This document shows positions 25,248 through 34,115 of a stretch of DNA of 64,000 bases, piece after piece. Position numbers and translations under genes: made by a program. Numbering within the stretch: position 1 is the stretch's first letter; the number at the start of each line of letters is the position of its first letter. Origin of the DNA: Streptomyces clavuligerus (lineage in GTDB: Bacteria; Actinomycetota; Actinomycetes; Streptomycetales; Streptomycetaceae); the NCBI RefSeq assembly GCF_005519465.1, contig NZ_CP027858.1, positions 5,691,001 to 5,755,000 on the forward strand. The letters are read 5' to 3'. The notes under the pieces are model-generated. The model did no database searches. It saw nothing but the letters and a program-made list of their open reading frames with translations, and was not told where the DNA came from.

Positions 25248-27775
25248 TGCGGGTCCCGCTTTCCTGGCTGCGGGAGTACGTCGACCTGCCGGTGTCGGAG
25301 ACCGGCCGTGACGTACAGGCCAAACTCATCGCGGCCGGCCTGGAGGTCGAGGCCGTCGAACGGCTCGGCGCCGGGCTCACCGGCCCGCTCGTCGTCGGCA
25401 GGGTCCTCACCATCGAGGAGCTGACCGACTTCAAGAAGCCCATCCGCTTCTGCACCGTCGACGTCGGCCCGGCCAACGGAACCGGCGCGCCGCAGGAGAT
25501 CATCTGCGGTGCCCGCAACTTCGCCGTCGGCGACAAGGTCGTCGTGGCCCTCCCCGGCGCCGTGCTGCCCGGCGAGTTCCGGATCGCCGAGCGCAAGACG
25601 TACGGCCGGATGTCCCGCGGCATGATCTGCTCCGGCGACGAGCTGGGCATGGGCGACGACGGCAGCCACGGCATCATCGTCCTGCCGCCCGAGTACGAGG
25701 TCGGCATCGACGCCGCCGAGCTGCTGGAGCTGTACGACGAGGTCCTGGACATCGCCGTCACCCCCGACCGCGGCTACTGCCTGTCGCTGCGCGGCGTCGC
25801 CCGGGAGACCGCCATCGCCTACGGCCTGCCGCTGCGCGACCCGGCCCTGCTCGACGTGCCGGGACCCAACGGCCTCGGCCACCCCGTCCAGGTCGCCGAC
25901 CCCATCGGCTGCGACCGCTTCACCGCGCGGACCGTCACCGGGCTCGACCCGGAGGCGCACTCCCCGATCTGGCTGCGCCGCCGCCTCCAGAAGGCGGGCA
26001 TGCGCCCGGTCTCGCTCGCCGTCGACGTCACCAACTACGTGATGCTGGAGCTGGGCCAGCCGCTGCACGCCTACGACCGCGGCAGCGTCCAGGGCGCGAT
26101 CGGCGTCCGCCGGGCCGAGCCCGGTGAGAAGCTGACCACCCTCGACGGAGTGGCCCGCGTCCTCGACGCGGCCGACCTCGTCATCACCGACGACCGCGGC
26201 CCCATCGGCCTCGCGGGCGTCATGGGCGGAGCCAACACCGAGATCGCCGACGCCGTCGCCGACCCGGAGACCGGCCAGGTCCGCGGCACCACCGACGTGG
26301 TCGTCGAGTCCGCGCACTTCGACCCGGTCGCCATCGCCCGCACCGCCCGCCGCCACAAGCTCTCCTCCGAGGCGTCCAAGCGCTTCGAGCGGGGCGTGGA
26401 CCCGCTGGCCGGCGCCGCCGCCGCGCAGCGCACCGTCGATCTGCTGGTCCTGCTCGCGGGCGGCACCGCCGAACCCGGGGTCACCCAGGTCAGCTCGCCG
26501 TCCGCGCCGCGCACCATCACCATGGCCGCCGACCACCCGGACCGCGTCGCCGGTGTCGCCTACGGCCGGGAGACCGTCGTCCGCCGCCTCCAGGAGGTCG
26601 GCTGCGACGTCTACGGGCAGGACGAGCTGATCGTCACGGTCCCGTCCTGGCGCCCCGACCTCGGCGCCCCGAACGACCTCGCCGAGGAGGTGCTGCGGCT
26701 GGAGGGGTACGAGAACCTGCCCGCCACGCTGCCGAGGCCCCCGGCGGGCCGCGGGCTCACCGAGCGGCAGCGCACCCACCGCAGGATCGGCCGGGCGCTG
26801 GCCGGGGCCGGATATGTGGAGACCCCGAACTACCCGTTCATCAGCGAGCAGGTCCTCGACCAGCTCGACCTGGCCGCCGACGACCCGGACCGCCGGGTGG
26901 TCCGGCTGGTCAACCCGCTCTCCGACGAGGAGCCCGCGCTGCGCACCACGCTGCTGCCGGGCCTGCTCGGGGCGCTGCGCCGCAATGTCGGCCGCGGCGG
27001 TCACGACCTCGCTCTCTTCGAGACCGGGCTGGTCTTCCACCCGCTGGCCGAGCCGCGCACTGCGGCCGTCCTCCCGGTGGACCGCAGGCCCACCGACGAG
27101 GAGATCGCCGGGCTGAACGCCGCGCTGCCCGAGCAGCCGCGCCACGCCGCCGTCGTCCTGACCGGCGAGCGCGAGCGCTCCGGCTGGTGGGGCAAGGGCC
27201 GCCCGGCCGACTGGGCGGACGCCGTCGAGGCGGCCCGCACGGTCGCCCGCGAGACGGGCGCGCCGCTCCTCGCGGAGCAGGCCCAGTACGGCCCCTGGCA
27301 CCCCGGCCGCTGTGCCGCCCTCGTCACCTTCGTGGACGGGGAGAAGCGCACCGCGGGCCACGCCGGTGAGCTGCACCCCCGGGTGATCAAGGCGCTGGGG
27401 CTGCCCGCCCGCACCTGCGCCATGGAGGTCGATCTCGATCTGCTGGAGCGGGCCGCCGAGGGCACCCTCGAAGCGCCCCGGATCTCCACCTTCCCGGTGG
27501 CGACCCAGGACGTGGCGCTCGTGGTGGACCAGGCGGTCCCGGCCGCGTTCGTCGAGCACCAGCTCACGCTGGGCGCGGGTGAACTCCTGGAGTCCATCCG
27601 GCTGTTCGACATCTACACCGGCGACCAGGTCGGACCGGGCAAGAAGTCGCTGGCGTACGCGCTGCGCTTCCGCGCCGCCGACCGGACGCTGACCGTGGAG
27701 GAGGCGACGGCCGCCCGGGAGGCGGCGGTGGCCCAGGCCGCCGCGACCGCCGGGGCGGTGCTGCGCGGAGCCTGA
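25247..27775 (+). CDS. pheT: Phenylalanyl-tRNA synthetase beta subunit
   Basis: 842 residues, full length. The N-terminal EMAP-II-like tRNA-binding domain (about 40-155: [20 protein letters not shown]), B3/B4 editing domain (about 215-390), B5 (about 405-480), catalytic-like core and a C-terminal anticodon-binding FDX-ACB domain (from about 745, [15 protein letters not shown]) are all visible. It directly follows pheS with a 1-nt overlap and is followed by a strong terminator 15 nt downstream. Confidence 0.97.
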
Positions 27776-27790
27776 TCCTCCGGCCGTCGT

Positions 27791-27826
27791 GAAGGGGAGC
27801 ACCCGAGGAACCGGGTGCTCCCCTTC
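27791..27826 (+). terminator. Terminator of pheST
   Basis: Perfect 15-bp stem (27791-27805 with 27812-27826) and an AGGAAC loop, 15 nt after pheT. It is the first of a run of hairpins continuing to 28060. Confidence 0.9.
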
Positions 27827-27838
27827 CGCGTGGAGACC

Positions 27839-28060
27839 GCCCTCGCACAGAGGGCCGAGGTGGGGGAAGACACCTGACGGCGGTCCTCCGCGCGCCCAGG
27901 GCGTGGGTCGGACGGCTGGTCACGCCACGGAGGACCGCCGAGTGGCCGGCGCCGTCCGTCCCGCCGCGGGGTGCCGGGCAGATCGACGGGACGGACGGCG
28001 CGAAGACGACCACCGCACTGTGACGAGGGGGAGCCCGGTGGTCCGGCCGCCTCTGTGAGA
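27839..28060. repeat. Run of perfect inverted repeats between pheT and an HTH/TPR regulator
   Basis: After the pheT terminator come GCCCTC-GCACA-GAGGGC (27839-27855); a 13-bp repeat CGGCGGTCCTCCG (27878-27890 with 27928-27940) enclosing an inner GGCGTG/CACGCC; a 15-bp repeat GCGCCGTCCGTCCCG (27949-27963 with 27987-28001); GACCACCG (28008-28015) with CGGTGGTC (28036-28043); and CCTC-TGTGA-GAGG near 28050. No ORF in this stretch is convincing. The density is well above other gaps in the window. It may encode a structured RNA or be a repeat element. Confidence 0.7.
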
Positions 28061-28130
28061 GGGCACTTCAGTCAACACGCGGGCCCCGGCCCCCGGGCAG
28101 CGCGTACGGGACCCCGATGGGGGCATTTCC

Positions 28131-28147
28131 TTCACACCCCGTGTGAA
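28131..28147. promoter_or_regulatory. Palindromic operator TTCACAC-CCC-GTGTGAA
   Basis: A perfect 7-bp-arm palindrome 46 nt upstream of the HTH/TPR regulator start, just upstream of a -10-like TACCCT (28159-28164). Position and symmetry suggest a repressor or activator site, possibly autoregulatory. Confidence 0.6.
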
Positions 28148-28192
28148 ATCACGGTCCACTACCCTGGGCGCACCGAGCCTGCGGAGGGCCCC

Positions 28193-29533
28193 ATGCAGCC
28201 CAACACCTTGCTGGACGCCTTGCTCGACGAAGCCGGTTTCTCCCGCGCGGGCCTCGCCACGCGGGTCAACCGGGCGGGCCTCGCCCGGGGCCTGCCGCTG
28301 CGGTACGAGCACACCGCCGTGGCCCGCTGGCTCAAGGGCCAGCGCCCACGCGGCCAGGTGCCCGACCTCATATGCGAGGTGCTGGCCGAACGGCTGGGCC
28401 GCCCCGTCGCGCTCGGGGACATCGGCCTCGGCGCCCCCGGCGAGCAGGCCGACCGCCCCGGCACCCCGCTCTCCGGTTTCGTCGAACGGGCCGCCGCGCT
28501 GTGGCGCTCGGACGAGCAGCAGCGCAGCCATGTCATCGAGGCCCCCGCCGTCACCGGCACCCCCGCGGTCATGCCCGTCTGGGAGTGGGAGAACCCGCCC
28601 GAGGACGCCGATGTCTCCCGCGCGGGCCGGACCAGGGTCTCCCTCGCGGACATCACCCTGCTGCGGACGGCCAGGGCCCACTACGAGCTGATGTACCGAA
28701 GATGCGGCGGGATCGCGACGCGCACCCGGATCGTCGGATTCCTCAACACCGAGACCGCGCCGCTGCTGCGCGGCTCGTACAACGACGCCCTGGGGCGTCA
28801 GCTCCACCGGGCCGCGGGCGGGCTGGTCGCGATGGCCGGGATCTGCGCCTATGACTCGGACGCGCACGGGCTCGCGCAGCGCTACTTCCATCAGGCGCTC
28901 CGGCTGGCGAAGGCGAGCGGCGACCGCGGGCTCGGGGCCTATGTGATCGCCCTGCTGGTCAACCAGTCCCTGTTCATGGCCGAGTACCGGCAGGCGGTGG
29001 CGTTCGCCGAGGCGGCGCTGCGGGCGGCGGGGACCACCATCACCCCCGCGCTCGCCTGCGATCTGTACGCGATGCAGGCCAAGGCGTACGCCCATCTCGG
29101 CGACGGCGGGGCGGCACTGCGCTGCATCCGGCGCGCGGAGCGGGAGGCGGAGCGGATCCACCCGGGGCGGGAGCCGGACGAGACCGGCTATGTCCAGCCG
29201 GGTCTGGTGAACGTCCAGGTCGCCGAGGCGCTGCTGAGTCTGGGGGAGCTGCCCGCCGCGCACGAGCACGCCGCCGCCGCGGTGGGCTCGCCCGCGCACG
29301 ACCGGGGGAGGGTGCACCGGCTCGCCATGCTCTGCCAGATCGAGCTGCGGCGGGGCGACGCGGAGCGCGCGGCGCGGACCGCCGCCGCGATGGCCGAGCA
29401 GGTCCGGGGGATGGAGTCGCAGCGGCTGCGGGACCGGCTGCGGGCGGTGCGGGAGCATCTGGTGGCCAGTGGCGCGCCTCCGGCGCGGGCCGCCGCCGAG
29501 CTGATCGACGGGGCGCTGCGGGTCCCGCTGTGA
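28193..29533 (+). CDS. HTH/TPR-type transcriptional regulator
   Basis: 446 residues. The N-terminal 75 residues (LLDEAGFSRAGLATRVNRAG, then YEHTAVARWLKGQRP) form an XRE-like helix-turn-helix. The remainder is alpha-helical with tetratricopeptide-like repeats (RYFHQALRLAKASGDRGLGAYV, QAKAYAHLGDGGAALRCIRRAE), like the large group of Streptomyces developmental or antibiotic regulators related to NsdA. No membrane segments. ATG has GGAGG about 9 nt upstream. A perfect palindrome lies at its promoter. Targets cannot be inferred; the next gene is a Nudix hydrolase 158 nt downstream. Confidence 0.8.
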   Translation: MQPNTLLDALLDEAGFSRAGLATRVNRAGLARGLPLRYEHTAVARWLKGQRPRGQVPDLICEVLAERLGRPVALGDIGLGAPGEQADRPGTPLSGFVERAAALWRSDEQQRSHVIEAPAVTGTPAVMPVWEWENPPEDADVSRAGRTRVSLADITLLRTARAHYELMYRRCGGIATRTRIVGFLNTETAPLLRGSYNDALGRQLHRAAGGLVAMAGICAYDSDAHGLAQRYFHQALRLAKASGDRGLGAYVIALLVNQSLFMAEYRQAVAFAEAALRAAGTTITPALACDLYAMQAKAYAHLGDGGAALRCIRRAEREAERIHPGREPDETGYVQPGLVNVQVAEALLSLGELPAAHEHAAAAVGSPAHDRGRVHRLAMLCQIELRRGDAERAARTAAAMAEQVRGMESQRLRDRLRAVREHLVASGAPPARAAAELIDGALRVPL

Positions 29534-29660
29534 GCCCGTGTGCCGGGGGCGGCGGTCCGGTCGGCCCCGCGGCGGGCGCGCCGGTCCGGCAGGGGCGGGT
29601 CCCGGCCGCGCGTTGCCCGGGCGGCGCCTTTCCGGTGTGCTCGGGCACTGCTGCGATGTT

Positions 29661-29684
29661 GCCACCTACTGGTCGAAAGGTGGC
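29661..29684 (+). promoter_or_regulatory. Hairpin over the Nudix ribosome-binding site
   Basis: GCCACCT (29661-29667) pairs with AGGTGGC (29678-29684), 10-nt loop. The right arm is the only Shine-Dalgarno-like sequence before the ATG at 29692, so the fold would hide it. Confidence 0.5.
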
Positions 29685-29691
29685 CTCGAAC

Positions 29692-30222
29692 ATGCAGTGG
29701 ACGAACTTAAACGAACAGACCGTGTATGAAAATCGCTGGTTCCGCGTCAGACTCGCGGATGTGGCGCTCCCCGACGGGCGCCGTCTGGACCACTTCCTGA
29801 TCCGGCTGCGGCCGGTCGCCGTCGCGACGGCGGTCAACGCGTCCAACGAGGTGCTGCTGCTGTGGCGGCACCGCTTCATCACCGGGAGCTGGGGCTGGGA
29901 GCTGGCCGCGGGGGTCGTCGAGGAGGGCGAGGAGATCGTGGCCGCGGCGGCGCGGGAGATGGAGGAGGAGACCGGCTGGCGGCCGGGTCCGCTCCGGCAT
30001 CTGATGACCGTCGAGCCGTCGAACGGCCTCATGGACGCCCGGCACCATCTCTACTGGTCCGACAGCGCCACCTACACCGGACCGCCCGAGGACGGCTTCG
30101 AGTCCTCCCGGCGGGAGTGGATTCCGCTGAAGCTGGTCCCCGATCTGATCGCCCGGGGCGAGGTCCCGGCCGCCAATATGGCGGCCGGGCTGCTGATGCT
30201 GCACGCGCTCCGGCCGGGCTGA
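29692..30222 (+). CDS. Nudix hydrolase
   Basis: 176 residues with the complete Nudix box GX5EX7REUXEEXGU as GVVEEGEEIVAAAAREMEEETGW (pattern positions about 73-95; Gly, Glu, Arg-Glu, Glu-Glu and Gly all in place). The surrounding sequence (WELAAGVVE, then MTVEPSNGLMDARHHLYWS) resembles ADP-ribose pyrophosphatase-like Nudix enzymes that hydrolyse nucleoside diphosphate derivatives. Substrate is unproven. ATG at 29692 is preferred over GTG at 29681 because AAGGTGG has normal spacing to it; that ribosome site can be sequestered in a hairpin. Confidence 0.85.
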   Translation: MQWTNLNEQTVYENRWFRVRLADVALPDGRRLDHFLIRLRPVAVATAVNASNEVLLLWRHRFITGSWGWELAAGVVEEGEEIVAAAAREMEEETGWRPGPLRHLMTVEPSNGLMDARHHLYWSDSATYTGPPEDGFESSRREWIPLKLVPDLIARGEVPAANMAAGLLMLHALRPG

Positions 30223-30281
30223 CCGGCCCCGGGGCGCCCGGTGCCCCGTCCACGCCGGTCCTCGGGGGTGCCGGTCCTTCG

Positions 30282-30311
30282 GGGGCGGTGGGCTCAGGGG
30301 CGGTGGGCTCA
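30282..30311. repeat. 15-bp tandem duplication containing a stop codon
   Basis: GGGGCGGTGGGCTCA occurs twice, perfectly, at 30282-30296 and 30297-30311. The last three bases of the second copy are the TGA stop (minus strand) of the hydroxyacyl-CoA dehydrogenase. Confidence 0.9.
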
Positions 30312-31169
30312 GCCGTACGCGTAGAAGCCCGAGCCCGTCTTGCGGCCGAGGCGTCCCGCGTCCACCATCCGCTGGAGCAGCGGAGGGGCGGCGTACAGCG
30401 GCTCCTTGAACTCGGTGTACATCGAGTCCGCCACCGAGGCCACCGTGTCCAGGCCGATCAGATCGGCGAGCTTGAGCGGGCCCATGGGGTGGGCGCAGCC
30501 CAGCTCCATGCCGTTGTCGATGTCCTCACGGCTCGCGAGACCGGATTCGAACATCCGGACCGCCGCGAGCAGATACGGGATGAGCAGCGCGTTCACCACG
30601 AAGCCCGAGCGGTCCTGGGCACGGATGGCGTGCTTGCCGAGCACCTGCTCGACGACGGCCTCCGCGCGCTTGACGGTCTCCTCGGAGGTGGTGAGCGCGG
30701 GGATCAGCTCCACCAGCTTCTGCACCGGGGCGGGGTTGAAGAAGTGGATGCCGATGACCTGGTCGGGGCGGGAGGTGGCGACCGCCAGCCGTACCAGCGG
30801 GATGGAGGAGGTGTTGGACGCGAGGATCGCGTCCTGCCGGGTCACCACCTGGTCGAGCACCTGGAAGATCTCGGTCTTGACCTGCTCGTTCTCCACGACG
30901 GCCTCGATGACGAGATCCCGGTCGGCGAACTCCCCGAGATCGGTGGTGAAGCTCAGCCGCGCCAGGGCGGCATCCCGTTCCGCTTCCGTGATCTTGCCGC
31001 GTTCGGCCGCCTTCTCCAGGGAGTTGTACAGCCGGGTCCGGCCGATCTCCAGGGCCTCGCCCGTGGTCTCCGCGACCTTCACCTCCAGACCGCTGCGGGC
31101 GCACACCTCCGCGATGCCCGCGCCCATCTGGCCACAGCCCACCACTCCGACGCGTGCAATGTCGGCCAT
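30309..31169 (-). CDS. 3-hydroxyacyl-CoA (3-hydroxybutyryl-CoA) dehydrogenase
   Basis: 286 residues. The NAD-binding motif VGVVGCGQMGAGIAEV is at the N-terminus, the catalytic region reads SNTSSIPL and IGIHFFNPAP, and the C-terminal 3HCDH domain contains DRSGFVVNALLIPYL and MGPLKLADLIGLD. It interconverts 3-hydroxyacyl- and acetoacetyl-type CoA esters in fatty acid or butyrate metabolism. ATG at 31169 has GAGGTG about 9 nt upstream; GTG at 31181 is the alternative start. It is monocistronic, divergent from the GH10-like gene. Confidence 0.93.
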   Translation of the reverse strand: MADIARVGVVGCGQMGAGIAEVCARSGLEVKVAETTGEALEIGRTRLYNSLEKAAERGKITEAERDAALARLSFTTDLGEFADRDLVIEAVVENEQVKTEIFQVLDQVVTRQDAILASNTSSIPLVRLAVATSRPDQVIGIHFFNPAPVQKLVELIPALTTSEETVKRAEAVVEQVLGKHAIRAQDRSGFVVNALLIPYLLAAVRMFESGLASREDIDNGMELGCAHPMGPLKLADLIGLDTVASVADSMYTEFKEPLYAAPPLLQRMVDAGRLGRKTGSGFYAYG

Positions 31170-31346
31170 TGAGTCCGTCACCTCGTGCCTTTCGCTGATC
31201 CAGTGCCGCAGGTCCGGCGGAGCGGCTCCGTACGGTTCCGGAGCCGCTCGATCCTTTGACGTTACTCCGGCCGGTCCGGTGCACGGCGCCCCGGGGCGGG
31301 CATGCTGATCAGAAGGACCGGCAGCGATATCGGGAGCGGGTGGCAC

Positions 31347-32594
31347 ATGGCCGACATAGGGAGAAGGGCCTTCACGGCGACGGCGGCGGGCGCGTTCGCC
31401 TCGGTCGCCGTCACCGGGGACGCGTCCGCCGCGGCCGAGTGGCCCCGGGGCGGCGGCAGGAGGGCCTGCCGGGAGTTCCGGGGGATGTGGCTGGCGACGG
31501 TCACCAACCGCGACTGGCCCTCACGGTCCGGGCTCACCGCCGCACAGCAGCGCACGGAGCTGATCGCCCACCTCGACACCGCCGTCGCCCGCAGGCTCAA
31601 CGCGGTGGTGCTCCAGGTGCGGCCGACGGCGGACGCGCTGTGGCCCTCGCCGCACGAGCCCTGGTCGCAGTACCTGACCGGCACGCAGGGCCGGGACCCC
31701 GGCTGGGACCCGCTCGGCACGGCCGTCCGGGAGGCGCACGCGCGCGGCCTCGAACTGCACGCCTGGTTCAACCCCTACCGGGTCGCCACCCACGCCGATC
31801 CGTCCCGGCTGGTCGCGAGCCATCCGGCGCGGGTCCACCCCGACTGGACCGTGGCCTACGGCGGCAAGCTGTACTACAACCCCGGTCTGCCGGAGGTCCG
31901 CGCCTTCGTCCAGGACGCGATGATCGACGCCGTGCGCCGGTACGCCGTCGACGCCGTCCACTTCGACGACTACTTCTATCCGTACCCGGTCGCGGGGGAG
32001 ACCTTCGACGACGCCGCCGCGTTCGCCCGGTACGGCGGCGGCTTCCCGGACCGGGCCGCCTGGCGGCGGGACAACATCGACCGGCTGGTCCAGGAGATGG
32101 GCGCGCGGATCAAGCAGACCCGGCCGGGGGCCGCCTTCGGCATCAGCCCGTTCGCGGTCTGGCGGAACAAGGCCACCGACTCCCGGGGCTCCGACACCCG
32201 GGCCGGGGTGCAGACGTACGACGACCTCCACGCGGACACCCGCAAGTGGGTCCAGGAGGGGTGGATCGACCAGATCGTCCCGCAGGTGTACTGGAACATC
32301 GGGTTCGCCGCTGCGGACTACGCCAAGCTGCTGCCCTGGTGGAGCGAGCTGGTCCGGGGCACCGGGGTGGATCTGTTCATCGGCGAGGCGCTGTACAAGG
32401 CGGGCGACCCCGCGCAGCCCGCCGCCTGGCAGGACCCGGCGGAGCTGTCCCGGCATCTGACGCTGGCGGGGCGCCACCCCGAGGTGAGGGGGCACTGCTA
32501 CTTCTCCGCCAAGGAGGTCGGCGCCGACCGGATCGGCGCGATGGCGCGGGTGGTGGCCGACCACTATCCGAGCAGGGTCGACCCGCCGCGCTGA
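31347..32594 (+). CDS. Exported glycoside hydrolase family 10-like protein (DUF187/GHL10)
   Basis: 415 residues. The N-terminus DIGRRAFTATAAG with a hydrophobic stretch ending ASAAAEW looks like a Tat signal peptide. The mature part starts REFRGMWLATVTNRDWPS and carries QVRPTADALWPS, WFNPYR, VDAVHFDDYFYPYP and QVYWNIGF, all typical of the TIM-barrel family GHL10/DUF187. These are presumed extracellular glycan-acting enzymes of uncertain substrate. ATG at 31347 has GGGAG 10 nt upstream. A long hairpin follows. Confidence 0.88.
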   Translation: MADIGRRAFTATAAGAFASVAVTGDASAAAEWPRGGGRRACREFRGMWLATVTNRDWPSRSGLTAAQQRTELIAHLDTAVARRLNAVVLQVRPTADALWPSPHEPWSQYLTGTQGRDPGWDPLGTAVREAHARGLELHAWFNPYRVATHADPSRLVASHPARVHPDWTVAYGGKLYYNPGLPEVRAFVQDAMIDAVRRYAVDAVHFDDYFYPYPVAGETFDDAAAFARYGGGFPDRAAWRRDNIDRLVQEMGARIKQTRPGAAFGISPFAVWRNKATDSRGSDTRAGVQTYDDLHADTRKWVQEGWIDQIVPQVYWNIGFAAADYAKLLPWWSELVRGTGVDLFIGEALYKAGDPAQPAAWQDPAELSRHLTLAGRHPEVRGHCYFSAKEVGADRIGAMARVVADHYPSRVDPPR

Positions 32595-32610
32595 CACCCG
32601 TGCGCACGCC

Positions 32611-32643
32611 GTGCCCCGGCCGGGAACGCCCGTGCCGGGGCAC
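32611..32643 (+). terminator. Terminator after GH10-like gene
   Basis: GTGCCCCGGC (32611-32620) pairs with GCCGGGGCAC (32634-32643); the inner CGGG-AACG-CCCG extends the stem with one bulged base. It lies 16 nt after the stop. Confidence 0.85.
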
Positions 32644-32678
32644 ACCCGTCCGGTGGAACGCCGTCCGCCGGGGGCGGT

Positions 32679-32720
32679 TCAGGCGGGCTCGTGCGGGGCT
32701 CAGGCGGGTTCGTGCGGCCT
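32679..32720. repeat. 21-bp imperfect tandem duplication at a stop codon
   Basis: TCAGGCGGGCTCGTGCGGGG-type unit at 32679-32699 is repeated at 32700-32720 with three differences. The second copy contains the TGA stop and last codons of the DUF1918 gene, the first lies just beyond the stop. Confidence 0.8.
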
Positions 32721-32891
32721 GACCACGCAGTCCGGGCCGGGGGACATCACCGTCTCGTGCCCGTCCTCGAAACGGACGCGGTAGGGGGGCGAGCCCTCGG
32801 GGCCCAGGACCTCGACGACCTCGGCGATCCGGTCGTGCTGGCCCACGGTCCTGCCGTGCACCAGCAACTTGTCGCCCACGCTCGCTTCCAT
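32700..32891 (-). CDS. DUF1918 protein
   Basis: A 63-residue protein (MEASVGDKLLVHGRTVGQHDR, then RIAEVVEVLGPEGSPPYRVRF and DGHETVMSPGPDC) that matches DUF1918, a small SH3-like family common in actinobacteria and of unknown function. The ATG at 32891 has GGAGG ten nt upstream; an in-frame ATG seven codons earlier would run through the ribosome site. Confidence 0.85.
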   Translation of the reverse strand: MEASVGDKLLVHGRTVGQHDRIAEVVEVLGPEGSPPYRVRFEDGHETVMSPGPDCVVRPHEPA

Positions 32892-33150
32892 CAGGAGAGA
32901 CCTCCTCGACAACGGGTCCGTGACCTGTCCGTGAATCCACGACCTGTCCGTGAAGTCGAGTCTACGGCCGGGGGCCGGGGCCGCACCTGCAACGCGGGGC
33001 GAGCCCGCCCCGAGCCGTGGCGGGTGCGGCCCCGCGCCGGGTGGCGCGGATACTCGTTCGACCGGGGCGGACGCGTCCGTTCCGGGGCTGTCGGCGCGGC
33101 GGTCGGCTCCCGGGCCGTTCCGGCGCCCGCGCCGGTGGCTCCCGGGCCGG

Positions 33151-34104
33151 TCAGCTCCGGGCCCGCTGGGTGACCGCGATGCAGACGAGGACGCCCACGG
33201 CCGCCAGGGGCGCGGCGGGGGAGAGCCGCTCGCCGAGCAGGGCCACCGACCAGACGAGGGTGAGCAGCGGCTGGGCCAGTTGGAGCTGGCTGGCCCGCGC
33301 GATCCCGATCACGGCCATGCCCCGGTACCAGACGTACAGACCGGCGAACTGCGAGGCGGCGGCGACCCACACCAGACCGGCCAGGCCCTTCAGACCCGGC
33401 TCGAAGGGCTCCAGGCTCAGCGCCACCACCGACCCGGCCACCCCCAGCGGCAGGCAGAGGACCAGCGCCCAGCCGATCACCTGCCAGCCCGGCAGATACG
33501 CGGCGAGCCGCCCGCCCTCGGTGTAGCCCGCCGCGCAGGCGAGCAGCGCGCCGAAGAGATAGAGATCGCCGCTCTGGAGCGCGCCGCCGCTCTCCGCCAC
33601 CGTGAACGTGATCACCACGGCCGCACCGGCGAGCGCGGCGCCCCAGAAGGCGCGGGAGGGGCGGCGGCCGGTGCGGAGGGCGGCGAAGGCGGCGGTGGTG
33701 AGCGGCAGCAGGCCCACCACCACGGCGGCGTGGGAGGTGGTGGAGGTGGTCAGGGCCAGCGTCGTCAGCAGCGGGTAGCCGATCACGACGCCCGCGGCGA
33801 CCACGGCGAGCGGGCCCCAGTGGCGGCGCTCGGGCAGCGGGACGCGGAGCGCCAGCAGAAAGCCGCCCGCGATGAGTGCGGCGAGCACGCTCCGCAGCGC
33901 CACCAGCGACCAGGGGCCGAAGGAGCCGAGGCCCCAGGCCGTCGCGGGGAAGGTGAGCGAGAACGCGACCACGCCGAGTCCGGCGAGCAGGGTGCCGCCG
34001 ACCGTGCCGCCGGGGCCGCCCGCCGGGGCGGTGGGGGCACCACCCGTCCGCTGCGGAGTGACCGCTATCGAGCGATCGTGAGTAGCGCTATTCTGTGCTG
34101 TCAT
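33151..34104 (-). CDS. EamA-family (DMT) transporter
   Basis: A 317-residue protein with about ten membrane helices in two EamA halves (first from about residue 35: LLAGLGVVAFSLTFPATAWGLG; second from about 165). EamA exporters or permeases move metabolites such as amino acids. It is divergent from a MocR-type regulator, a common pairing in which the regulator controls the transporter. The ATG at 34104-34102 overlaps the MocR ATG on the other strand by two bases. No ribosome site exists; TACGCT at 34115-34110 would allow a leaderless message. Confidence 0.87.
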   Translation of the reverse strand: MTAQNSATHDRSIAVTPQRTGGAPTAPAGGPGGTVGGTLLAGLGVVAFSLTFPATAWGLGSFGPWSLVALRSVLAALIAGGFLLALRVPLPERRHWGPLAVVAAGVVIGYPLLTTLALTTSTTSHAAVVVGLLPLTTAAFAALRTGRRPSRAFWGAALAGAAVVITFTVAESGGALQSGDLYLFGALLACAAGYTEGGRLAAYLPGWQVIGWALVLCLPLGVAGSVVALSLEPFEPGLKGLAGLVWVAAASQFAGLYVWYRGMAVIGIARASQLQLAQPLLTLVWSVALLGERLSPAAPLAAVGVLVCIAVTQRARS

Positions 34105-34115
34105 GCACGAGCGTA
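34063..34115. promoter_or_regulatory. Overlapping divergent promoters of eamA-like and mocR-like genes
   Basis: For the regulator, TATTCT (34089-34094) ends 8 nt before its ATG at 34103. For the transporter, TACGCT on the minus strand (34115-34110) ends 5 nt before its ATG at 34104. Imperfectly spaced CGCTA (34063-34067) and TAGCG (34083-34087) form an inverted repeat that could bind MocR. Confidence 0.5.

Noticed and set aside
27878..28001. Terminal inverted repeats of an insertion sequence
   Set aside because: No transposase frame or target-site duplication lies between or around the arms; spacing is only tens of bases.
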